Assembly (NCBI RefSeq): GCF_002878395.1
Contig: NC_061121.1
Span: 41,921,202 to 41,985,201, forward strand
Reading direction: 5' to 3'
Length of the DNA: 64,000 bases
From: Capsicum annuum
Taxonomy: Eukaryota; Streptophyta; Magnoliopsida; Solanales; Solanaceae
Below are positions 1-9,989 of the stretch, in pieces. The position numbers and the translations under genes were made by a program. The notes below the pieces were generated by a model. It worked only from the letters and a program-made list of their open reading frames with translations. It had not been told where the DNA came from and searched no databases. The first letter of the stretch is position 1; each line of letters opens with the position of its first letter.

Positions 1-600
1 ATCATTGGAAATAATAAAAATAGATCACTCATCTATTGCATCAGGAAGGTTATCAATTGCAGTATATAACCAATATGTTGCAATGGATTAGTAATCCGTT
101 GGATATAATAAAAATAGATCACTCATCTATTGTACCAGTAAGGTTATCTATTGCAACATATTACCAACCTACTGCAGTGGATGAGTAATCTATTGGAAAT
201 AATTATAACAAATCACTCATCTGTTGCACCAAATAGAATATCTGTTGTAGAATATACACAACTTGTTGCAGCGGATCAGTAATCCATTAGAAATAATAAA
301 AATATATCACTTATCTGTTGCACTAGGTAGGTTATCTGTTGCAGCATATAATTAATTTGTTACAATTGATGAATAATTTATTAGAAATAATAAAAATAGA
401 TCACTCATCTATTGCACCAAGTAGGATATTTGTTGCAGTATATACGCAACCTATTGCAATGGATGAGTAATTTATTGGAAACAATAAAAATAGACCATAA
501 ATCTATTAAAACAGATCACTCATCCACTGCAAATAAGGCATCTGTTGGATCAATGTTGTTTAGATTTCTTCCAAATAGTCATCTGTCGCAATAGATGAAT
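1..600. repeat. 94-bp minisatellite, about six copies
   Basis: The anchor atcactcatct recurs at 24, about 118, 212, 306 and 400, and in mutated form near 494, a constant spacing of 94 bp. Each unit is itself built of about four sub-units of 21 to 27 bp, each containing a version of atctgttgca. The array begins before the window. A 60-codon open frame at 412-594 is a by-product of the repeat and not a gene. Confidence 0.85.
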
Positions 601-662
601 GATTTGTTCTGTTCATCTGTTGCATTAGATGTTTCATCTGTTTGAACAGGTAGTTTTCTTTT

Positions 663-850
663 GGATCAAATGGTTAATCTGTTGGATCAGATGGTTATTT
701 ATTGAATCAGATGGTTAATTAGTTGCATTAGATGATTAATCTGTTGCATCATATGGTTAGTAAGTTGCGTCAGATGGTAAATCTATTGCATTAGATTGTT
801 AATATATTGCATTAGATGGTTAATCTATTGCGTCAGATAGTTCATCTATT
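663..850. repeat. 21-bp minisatellite, nine copies
   Basis: Nine consecutive units of 20 or 21 bp follow the pattern gcatcagatggttaatctgtt with one to five differences each. The core atctgttgcat is shared with the neighbouring 94-bp array, so the two arrays probably descend from the same short monomer. Bases 600-662 hold more diverged units. Confidence 0.85.
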
Positions 851-1131
851 GCAACACCAGTTTTACCAAGAAAAATGACAAATCATCCCAGCAACACCAA
901 CACAACACATGCACACGATGAACATTAATGGTGATAAAAAATACCAAAAAATTAAATCAACTGTTAGACAACAAGAACTACAATAACAACAAAAAATTAT
1001 ATTTCACACCAAAAAAATTTGAGAAGTAATGCCAAAAATTAGGTTTTATTCAGTCCACATTTCAAATTTAAGCAAATAATATTGAAATTGTTAACCAATA
1101 CTAGAAGAGAAGCTGGCTCAAGTCATAATTT

Positions 1132-1395
1132 ATTACCTGTAAAAGAAGAAATGGGATGACAAAGAACTTGAAGTCGTTGTTTCCGGAGAAGTTGGCTCAG
1201 GTTTCTCTATTCTTCCCGTCGATTGACGGTTGAAAGTCGAAAGAAACTCGCCCTACTATTTGTAGCCGAAGCTTGAAGGAAGAAATTTTACAGAACTATT
1301 GGTTGGGAGAGAGTTGAGAGAGAATGTCTCAAGAGAGATAGAGATGAGAGAGATGGTTGATTTGGAGGAGAGGGTGTGGGTTGATTTATATTTTT
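1132..1395 (-). other. leader-exon-like segment with splice donor
   Basis: Read on the minus strand this segment is CT-rich at first (repeated tctctctcat blocks), then of mixed composition, and ends in acag/gtaata near 1136, a plausible 5' splice donor. It lies between the subterminal repeats and the minisatellites. By analogy with CACTA elements it could be the untranslated first exon of the transposase gene, with the minisatellites in its first intron. No coding capacity is visible, so this is only a position-based guess. Confidence 0.25.
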
Positions 1396-1539
1396 AAAAA
1401 GATTATAAATTTTTAAAAATATTAATCAAGTTCACATTTAACTTGATCAAATTTTCTAATTATGTTTGACCCTTTAAGTTGTTAAATATCACCAATCCTT
1501 CATTCAAGACTTAAAAAACACCTTTCCTTCAATTTCCTC

Positions 1540-1811
1540 AAGAAACATACCTCTTTCGCAAATTTTTTACCAATACTTTTTTGCGGATTTTAGGCATTTT
1601 TGGCAAGGAAATTCGTAGGTAAGTTTTATGTGATTGCAAAATCCCCATGTAACTTATTTGGAAATTTATAATTCGCGGGTAATAATTATCCACAAAGGTT
1701 TTTCCATCGAACTTTTTTAGTATGAAAATTAGCAAAAAACTAGGTTACCTACAAATTTTCATATATAATTTGCACAAAAGTTCCCATGTAATTGGCATTT
1801 TTCTAGTAGTG
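1540..1811 (-). repeat. CACTA terminal and subterminal repeat region
   Basis: It ends at 1811 with the terminal motif (cactactagaaaa on the minus strand). Inside are several copies of a motif related to ttcgtaggtaa or cctacaaattt and two of cccatgtaa, in both orientations. Such repeats bind the transposase in characterised CACTA elements. A short open frame at 1538-1735 is not considered coding. Confidence 0.6.
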
Positions 1812-2516
1812 CCACAAGCTTCACTTTTAAGCTCTCACATTATTGTAGGGTTTAACTTTTAAGAATCAAGATGAAAAATGAGCAAAAAAAGGGCAAAAAG
1901 GGTCTATTTATACTCATCCCAGGTTACCAGGTGCATAAGGCATAAAACACATTCCTCAATGAGTTTTACCCTTTGAGATCCAGGTTGCTCCATCAACTTA
2001 GTGTACCCGATTTTCTAAGTGGGAAACACACTCCGACGGGGTGTCCATGATCCATTTGAAATCCGATATATGCAAACGAGCAATGTAACCACACTAAAAT
2101 TTGACACTCTTTCTCAATGGCGATATCAAAATTTTGAAAAAAAACGTCTTTTCCACCAAGTCAATCCCTGAAACTCAAAAATATAATTTCCAAATCGAGG
2201 GTGAAAATAAGATTTAAAATTCATCAAACTTTACCAACAATGTTACCCAGTCTAAAATTGATGTTCCAGATCTGCTGGCACAATCCGTTCAACCATCCTT
2301 CGCATAGATCAAAATATAACCAGTGAAGTGCAAAATAAGACTTTTGAAATCTCCAAAATAGCAATAGCACACAAATGGTACAAAAATACTTCAGAACCAT
2401 GTCAATCATCTCCACTCCCTAAAAATACCATAATGCAACTATGGGGAGGGGCAAAAATAGTCAAATCACATAAAATCATAAATTTCTAAAATTTCATCAA
2501 ATTTCAGATCGTTACA
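1812..2516 (-). repeat. partial LTR (element L), interrupted by CACTA
   Basis: On the minus strand the segment starts with tgtaacgatctg at 2516, a TG start like the gypsy LTRs elsewhere in this window. It carries a TATA box (tataaata, complement of 1905-1912) followed by a leader-like stretch. It is cut at 1811 by the CACTA terminus, and the rest of the LTR and the element lie outside the window. Its outer edge at 2516/2517 is exactly where the H2A-like repeat unit 1 begins, so this element appears to have landed in that unit. The open frame at 2224-2415 is not considered coding. Confidence 0.5.
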
Positions 2517-3289
2517 AGTTTAGTGCAAGAATGTCTTACATATTTATGAATATAAAAAAATAAGTATACTTGTTGACTAAGATAATTGACTCAACATATA
2601 GTCAAACATGAGTTTTATTCAATTTAATATAAAAGTGTTGCATTGAATTTCTTTTTCGGAAGTTCAACTTGAGAAAAAAAGAAAGAAAGAGGTTCTTCTC
2701 TAGTTCTCATTTTTAAGGTGTTTGGACATAAAAATTATAAAATATTTTGAAAATATTATTTGTTTTCAAGTTAAAAAATAATATGTAAAGAGTGAAATGA
2801 TGTGGGAACATGAATATAAAATAAACTTATTTTTAAAATTTTTGAGAGTGATTTGAAGTGAAGGCTATGAAAACATGTGGTCAAATAAATATTTAATTTT
2901 ACTTTTTTCATCCTCTCTTTTCCTAATAGGAAATAATATAATGGTTGAAAAAAAAATCATGACTTATACATAAACAATCCTTCAAATTTGTTAATGAATT
3001 TTCTTAAACACTCAAACTACTATTTGTTCCAATTATGTTCCAATTATATAGCTTCGATCCAAACGTTAAATTTCTTTTGCATATTATGAATTATTCATAA
3101 TGTAGATAAGTTGACCAATTAAAAACATTCATCTCCTTTCATTATACTAATTAATCTTAACAAGTCATAAAATTTCAGGCATATTTCAAGATATGTATAA
3201 GTAAAAAAATTGATATATTTTAAGTTAACTTATATACATAATGAACATATGTGAAAATATTCTTTAAAACATTTAAATTTAAATTATTT

Positions 3290-3313
3290 AATATATATAT
3301 ATATATATATATA
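3290..3313. repeat. (AT)n microsatellite
   Basis: About eleven AT dinucleotides lie in the upstream region of H2A-like unit 1. The same place in unit 2 (about 15822-15832) has only a short run. Confidence 0.95.
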
Positions 3314-3575
3314 ATTCAGCATATATTTGGGTATTCTATTGTAAATCAAGCGTTTAAAATTATAAATTGATAGTACTGTTTAGCCAAATATCAAGGGTTA
3401 TATTGGACCTAAAAAGCCTTTTGCCTAAATCCAAAACTCATCAAATTATCATAATCCTTGAAGCGGTTAAACATGTCAATAACATTATCCATGGTAGATC
3501 TACTCTTTCATCCGACAGCGTGCAGCCCTAACCTCCCTCATTCTCTCTCATTTGCTAAATTATAACTCCTACAAT

Positions 3576-3583
3576 CTATAAAA
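3576..3583 (+). promoter_or_regulatory. TATA box of H2A-like unit 1
   Basis: The motif ctataaaaacaccataacc lies about 125 bp before the ATG at 3704 and is conserved nearly base for base in unit 2 (16112). Conservation between the two copies supports a real ancestral core promoter. Confidence 0.55.
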
Positions 3584-3703
3584 ACACCATAACCAAACTG
3601 CTTTAGAACTCACATACAGTAGAACAAAACTCATTTTTGCTACTTCACTACTCTCTTTCAACATCAAGTCATTACTTCCCATTGTTTTTTGTAGCAAAAG
3701 TAT

Positions 3704-4213
3704 TATGACTGGCAAAGATTAAAAAAACTAGCTTCTGATTATACTATTTCTGGAAAGGAGCTACAGTCTCAAACCAAAAAAGCAAAACTCTAATTCTCTA
3801 TTGGTTGTATATCTTGTTTCTTGAAAGAGGGGAAGTATGCTCAACGTATTGGTGCTAGAGCTCCTATTTTCCTTGTTGCTGTTCTTGAGACTTTGCTACT
3901 GAGGTAAGTAAATTTCACCAACTTTTTTTTTTATATCTAAAATTTTATGTTTATTGGAGATTGTGATTAATGCTTTTACATTCTTAGGTACTTAAAATAG
4001 CTGAAAACATGGTGAGGGATAAAAAAGTCAAGGATTATACCAAAGCACATTCAGTTAACTGTTAGGCATGATAAGGAATTGAACACGCTGTTAGACAAGG
4101 TGTCGATTGCTATTAGCAGTGCAATACCAAACAATTATAAAAATTTGCTATCTTATAGGATGTACTCTTGTAGCTCTTCAAAAGCGTTTGATGCTGCTGA
4201 TATCAAAGGGTAG
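3704..4213 (+). pseudogene. histone H2A-like pseudogene, two exons (unit 1)
   Basis: The ancestral product is a core histone H2A, a nucleosome subunit. Exon 1 (3704-3903) encodes, after early stops, a clear match to the H2A fold start: the [15 protein letters not shown] block corresponds to the family's FPVGRI.RFLK.G.YA.R, followed by [14 protein letters not shown] donor (gag/gtaagt, 3904) and acceptor (ttcttag, 3981-3987) bound an intron at the position typical of plant H2A genes. Exon 2 (3988-4213) begins [13 protein letters not shown], as in VLELAGNAARDNK, then encodes the region up to IPNN. Stops occur at codon 6 and in the FPVG region, with frameshifts before the donor and in exon 2. Retention of the intron argues against a reverse-transcribed copy. 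It is a dead gene with unusually many core substitutions. Confidence 0.85.
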
Positions 4214-4243
4214 AAAGATGATCTTATCAGTCTATTTGCTTTA

Positions 4244-6698
4244 TGTAATACCCTGTATTTTTCTAGCTCAGTTTAACTCTCAGTAAATGAGTATCCCTAT
4301 ATAAATTTGTAGAATACTTTGAATTTTTTAGTTTATAGCTTACCATTGCGCAGGAAATTCAGTTAGCTTCCCAATGATATAAAATTTGCCCAAATCTGAT
4401 TATCGGATGAGAAGTTATAGCATATTATATAAAATAGTGTACCACCTGGTGCAGCACCACATTGCAGAGACCAGCCAAATGGAAATTGTCAGTTTGCAGT
4501 AAGACAACGTGATAAGCTCGCATGGTGGAGTTGTGCCAATTCTCAATTATGATTTTCCAGTAAAGCTCAGCGATAACTGCACATCACGCTAGGGCCCAAT
4601 TTTAGAAATGTCAAATTCCAATGAGGCTCCACAATGGTGCCGCGTTACACCAAGAGCCAAATTCCCAGTCATTCCTTTTAAGCAGTTTTCAGCCAAGATC
4701 CAGTGGCTTACCGCGATGCGACCACGTCGCGGTGAATCCTAAAATTGGGATGTTCAGTGATGAAAATTAAAAGCTTTTCAGGGGTAATTTGGTTTTTTTT
4801 CACGACTAATCAGTCGTAAACACAAAATTAATGCCCTAAATAACCTATTATGTCATTATTTACTCACTTTCTCTGAAGAATAAATCATTCTCTCTCAAAT
4901 TAACAAAATTCTAGCTTCAAGAATCAAGAACGATCTCAAGAACCATCAAGAATTAATCTTCTCAGGTATGTTAGGTGTTCACCTATGAGTTCCTTTCACT
5001 TATAGAGTCCAAGAATTAATTTTTTAAAAACTACAAGAATATTGATTCATGATTTACATGCTTGAAATTGGATTGTATTCATGTTCATGACATTAATTGA
5101 GATTAAATCCATGATTAATTGTAGATTTCATGAAATTGAAGTAGCATGTATATTGAATTGTGCAATTCCCATGTTATAATCCTTGAATTAGCAAGTTTGG
5201 GTGTTGTAGTTAAGATGTTTATATGTTATCCTTGATTATATGCATTAAGTCGTGCTCCCCATGTGTTTGATGGAATGTCCATGTGAATTAAATGGTGAAA
5301 TCATGACATGCTAGCATATGTAAAAATTTATGCCCTACAAGTGTTTAATAAAATGTCTGTATGAATGAATTATGAATAAGTGGACATTGTTATGCTTTTC
5401 AATATCATGCAATGCTTTACTTTTCATGCTATTGAGTCCTGGGGGTATCTAATAACCGACAATCTAGCTATTTACCTTGAGCTACAGTAGTTACAATATA
5501 GTCTCAGTCATGTCCCAAAACAGTAAGTACTTAGGTGTTACAGAACTCACGGAAACTCAGTATCAGCCTAGATCAGCTCAGTATAGTAATCAACGTCATT
5601 TAGTTGGGAGTAGGATTCTGCACTAAGTGAACCCAAGGATGAGGGCATATATTCCAGTAAAGAGTGTGATCCTTAGAAGTTGTCCTTGCATTCCATAACT
5701 ACGTAGCCAACGTAGGTTGAGACATTAACCTGTCATTTGAGGGTTGATGAGATATTTTAACTTGCCAGTTGAGAGTACCACCATTCTCATTAGAGTACCT
5801 GCCAGATGAGGATAACTTTTCAGTTATCTTTAGCCGTGGCATGGTACTGACACCCTTTCAACTGGGGTTACAGTTGGACCTTAATCTATTTAAAAAGAGG
5901 CATGTCGGTTAGATAACTACCTCTCACAGTTTTAGTTTCACTCTTAGTATAGAACTCAGCTCATTTCTACAGAATCAGGATTATCAGAAATAGTCACCCA
6001 GTTATTAGTAATTCAGTTATCATAATTATAGATATCAATTACTTAGTATCAGAAATCAATACTCAGCTTTAGTAAAAACTCCAATACTGTATACATGCAT
6101 ATGCACAGTATTGCATACTCAGTATTTACAATAGTTTCAGATTTCTATGTACTTATAAGTTACTCTATATTATATAGTCAGTTACTATTTATGCGTATGA
6201 ACCCTTACATTCAGTGTTACCTCATCTAGCATACCAGTACATTCAATGTACTGATACATACTCTTTCTTTCTGCTATGATGTCTCATATCATAGGTTCGG
6301 ACACTCAGGTTCTTGAACGTACATAGACAGAGTCAGATTCAGCCAGTAGTGTTAGATTTAGTAGGGAGTCCTCATCTATCAAGGATATATTTTACTTTTG
6401 AATTTCTGTAGTCAGAGTTAGTTGAGGGCTTGTCCATCAACTCCACTTTCAGATAGTTTAGTCAGAGACTTTTCAGACTAGACTATCAAACATTATTTAG
6501 ATTTACAGATTATTATTACAGCTGATATTCTTTATCAGTATTTAGATTTTGAACCTTATGGCAATTCACCTTATTTTCCATATTATTTTCAATATTATTT
6601 TTCAGTGCTCACTGAAGATATCAGTCATGGATTAGCCTTTGGTCCTTCGAGGTCATAAGCATCATGTAGCATCCAGGGTATAGACTCGGGGCATTACA
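4244..6698 (+). repeat. 5' LTR of element A
   Basis: It starts tgtaataccctg and ends ggggcattaca, 2455 bp. It contains the GC-rich repeated module (about 4480-4740), a gently repetitive block with ctgccag.tgagg units (5725-5820), and a long stretch rich in tcag. It aligns over its whole length with 11786-14239. Confidence 0.9.
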
Positions 6699-6701
6699 AA
6701 C

Positions 6702-6714
6702 TTATTTTAAGAGC
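6702..6714 (+). promoter_or_regulatory. degenerate primer-binding site of element A
   Basis: The sequence ttattttaagagc sits 3 bp after the 5' LTR, where related elements have tggtatcagagc (initiator methionine tRNA). Only the last six bases still match, so priming would be lost. Confidence 0.6.
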
Positions 6715-6922
6715 CTAAAGTTCAACAGAGTCCTAGAGAGTATGACATCCACGTCTAGTAGAGTCTTGTGCATGTGTGTGTAGCGCACCATACTTTTGGA
6801 CAAGAGGCTATGAGATATTTTATGAAAAGATTCCCTTCTTTCAGTATTCATGTCATACGAGTAAGCATGAGATAAAGTTAAACTCTCATTCTAATCTTTT
6901 TCTTCCTTCCGGTTATAGAACA

Positions 6923-8140
6923 TGCCTCCTAAAAAAACCAACGAAAGAAGAACAAAAACCAGTCAGCACCTTAGCCCGTTCAGGAAGATCCTCTGGATGA
7001 GCATGTCTCCTTTGTAGAATTTAGAGCTGTGTTTACCACCCTAGACAATTTTGTAGCAGTGCAAAATGAATGACCTGCTACTGTTTAGGCCAACCCAGTG
7101 GCCAATGCTGCTACAGCTAAGATTTGGGACTTCACCCGAATGAATCTTTCCTTATTCTCAGGATCCAAGTTAGAAGAAGATCCATAAGAGTTCCTCGATC
7201 AGGTTCAAAAATTCACAAATATTAATGGAGTGACTTACTGTGAGAGTGCTAATTTTGCTGCATATTAGCTACAAGATGTAGCTTATACGTAGTTAAAGTA
7301 GTGAAAGGTAGACATGGTCACAAATGTAGAGCCCATAGAGTGGGAATAGTTTGTTACTACTTTCTTAGATAGATCCTTTCTCCTAGAGCTGAGAGAAGCC
7401 AAGGTGTTAGAGTTCATCAATCTCAGGAAAAAAAGCAAGAGCGTAAAAGAGTATTCCCTTAACTTTACTGAGTTAGCGGGGTATGCTCTCCATGTAGTAG
7501 CAGACAATAGGTCCAGAATGAGAAAGTTCATATCTGGGTGTCAGAGAGTATGGTTAAGGAGTGCAGAACTGCAATGTTAATTAAGGAGATAGACATATCC
7601 AGGCTCATGGTCCATGCTCATTAAATAGAAGAAGCTAAGAATAAGGAGAGAGAGAGAGAAGGAGAATAAGAAAGCTAGAATAGGTAGCTTCAATTTAACC
7701 CAGCCTAAGTCAGAAGGCGACAACCATTCCCAGTTCCATCCAAAGTCTTCAGTTCCAGCTCCGTCCTCAGCCAGTACTTCAGTCCCTAAGTTCAAAAATG
7801 GTAACAAGGATAGGGCGCTAGGCTCTAAATCTCAGGGTAGTATCAGTAGTGCTCAAACAAATTCTCTTTGCTAGAAATATGGCAAAAACCATCATGGTGT
7901 CTGCAGAGCTGGCAGTGATGTTTGTTTCAAGTGTGGCAAGACAAGCCTCAGAATCAGAGATTGTCCTCAGTCAAGTTCTCAAGGTTTATAGAATCGTCCT
8001 TCAGCTCAATCCGATCGCCCAAATCAGTAGGGTACCACTTTTAGTGCCACTAATTGGCAATAACCAAATAAGATTTATGCACTTTAGTATAGACAAGATG
8101 AAGAAAGTTCTCCTGATATGGTCACTGGTACGTCATAGAT
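6923..8140 (+). pseudogene. element A gag remnant
   Basis: An MPPKKTNERRTK start at 6923 is followed, across several frames and stops, by recognisable capsid motifs: NLSLFSGSKLEEDP, EFLDQVQKF, FLDRSFLLELREAK and KSVKEYSLNFTELAGYA. A zinc knuckle follows at 7923-7964. Its pattern CFKCGKTSLRIRDC has leucine where the histidine ligand belongs, so metal binding would fail. The knuckle region is also open in a second frame (7849-8169). The gag of Tekay elements packages the RNA; this copy is not functional. Confidence 0.8.
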
Positions 8141-8148
8141 CTTCCATT

Positions 8149-9930
8149 TATAGGTTTATTCCTTATTAGATCCAGGAGCTTCTTTGTCTTTTATAACTTT
8201 TTTCATAGTATTTAATTTCAAAGTTGAGCCTTTCTCACTCTCTACCCTAGTGGGTCAGTCCATCATAGCCCGATAGATATACAAGAACTGTCCGATTATG
8301 ATATCTAAAAAAGTCACTTCAGCAGATTTAGTGGAGTTAGAGATGATGGATTTTGACTTCATTCTCGACATGGATTGGCTCCATTCATGCTATGCCTTAG
8401 TTGATTATAGAAAAACAATTGTTAATTTCCAATTTCCAAATGAGCCAGTCCTTTAATAAAGGGGTAGTACTACAACAATTAAGGGTTAGTTAATTTCATA
8501 CCTTAGAATGAAAAGAATGATATCCTAGAGATGTGTTTATCATCTTGTGCGAGTCAAAGACTCTAGTTCAGAGACTTCCAGTCTTGAGTCAGTTTCAATA
8601 GTGAATGAATTCTCAAAAGTATTTCTTAAAAATCTTACTGGAGTTCCTCTCGAAAGGAAAATTAACTTCGAAATAGACCTTCTTCCAGATACTCAACCCA
8701 TATCTATTCTACCATACAAAATGGCTCTAGCTAAACTAAAATATTTTAAAGAGAAGTTAAAGGACATTTTAGATAAGGTGTTCATCAGTCTCATAATTTC
8801 CCCATGGGGTACACCAGTCTTATTCGTTCGTAAGAAATACGATTCTCTCAAAATGTGTATAGACTATCGTTAGTTGAACAAAGTCAGAGTCAAAATAAAT
8901 ATCCACTTCCCAGAATCAATGACCTGTTTGGCAAACTTCAGGGCGCTAGTTATTTTTATAAGATAGACCTTAGATCTGACTATCATCAGCTCATAGTTAG
9001 AGAATGTGACATTCTAAAAATAGCTTTCCAAACCCTGTATGGTCACTTCAAATTTTTGTTTATGTCCTTTGGTCTTACTAATACCCTAGCAGCTTTCATG
9101 AACTTAATAAACTGTGCGGTCACACAGTACTTGGACATGTTCATTATAGTCTTCATTGATGACATTCTTGTTTATTCATGTAGCTAGAATGATCACACAG
9201 ATCACCTCAGAATTGTACTTCAGACTCTTAGAGCCCATTAGTTGTTTGCCAAATTCAGTAAGTGTGAATTTTTTCTAAGGTCAGTAAAATTCCTTAGTCA
9301 TTTTATTTTTGGTGATGGCATTAGAGTTGATCCTCAAAAGACCGAAGTGTGAAACTATCCTCGAACTATTTATCCATCAGATATAAGGAGTTTCTTGGGT
9401 TTACCTAGCTATTACCGCTGGTTTGTTGAAGGGTTTTCATCTATTGCATCCTCCATATCCAGATTGACTCAAAAGAAAGTCAAGTTTCAGTGGTCAGATT
9501 TTTGTGAGAAAAGTTTTTAGGAGTTGAAGACTTGACTCACTACAGCCTCAGTTCTAACGTTACCAGTTGGTTCAGATGGGTTTGTTATATACTATGATGC
9601 ATCCGGAGTAGGTTTAGATGGTGTCCTCATGCAGAGAGGTAAGGTCAGAGCCTACACCTCTAGACAACTTAGCCCTATGAGAAGAATTACCCTACCTATG
9701 ATCTTGAGTTAGCAGCTATAGTATTTGCCTTAAAGATTTGGAGGCATTATTTGTATGTGGTGCATGTTAATGTGTTTAAAGATCACAAAAGCTTGAAGTA
9801 TGTGTTCTATTAAAAAGATTTGAATTTGCATCAGAGAAGATGGTTAGAGTTGTTGAAAGAATATGACATGAGTGTTTTGTATCATCAAGCTAAGGCAAAT
9901 ATAGTGGCAGATGCTCTCAGTAAATTCTCT
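8149..9930 (+). pseudogene. element A protease, RT and RNase H remnant
   Basis: The protease active-site block LLDPGASLSF is at 8161-8195. RT is recognisable from about 8600: QPISILPYKMA, SPWGTPVLFV, MCIDYR followed by a CAG-to-TAG stop, then [16 protein letters not shown], and the catalytic FIDDIL box near 9150. The open frames at 8547-8873 and 8855-9187 are two pieces of it. RNase H follows at about 9540-9920 with YDASGVG-like and ADALSKFS-like motifs, in several frames. The order PR-RT-RH-INT fits Ty3/gypsy. Confidence 0.85.
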
Positions 9931-9989
9931 GTGGGTAGTGTTACTCATGTTGAGAGTGGTAAGAAGAAGTTAGATCAGGAAGTTCATTA

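Larger units (their letters stand above)
1..1811 (-). mobile_element. CACTA (En/Spm-type) transposon, terminal part
   Basis: The right edge reads, on the minus strand, CACTACTAGAAAAATGCC, the characteristic start of a plant CACTA transposon. About 270 bp next to it hold short related motifs around cccatgtaa and cctacaaatt in both orientations, as expected for subterminal transposase-binding repeats. The element runs left out of the window, so the other terminus and the transposase gene are not seen. Two minisatellites lie inside it. Flanking bases 1812-1814 (cca) would be one copy of a 3-bp target duplication, which cannot be verified because the other end is missing. Assignment to CACTA is well supported by the terminus; that everything from base 1 belongs to the same element is inference. 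Confidence 0.7.

Noticed and set aside
412..594. 60-codon open frame at the left end
   Set aside because: It lies wholly within the 94-bp minisatellite and is produced by the repeat.
3841..3903. Unit 1 histone as H2B or H4 instead of H2A
   Set aside because: The KYAQR...GARAP..L.AVLE block and the VTIA..GVIPN-type end are specific to H2A.
7283..7807. Minus-strand frames in element A gag
   Set aside because: They are antisense to recognisable gag motifs; no independent support.
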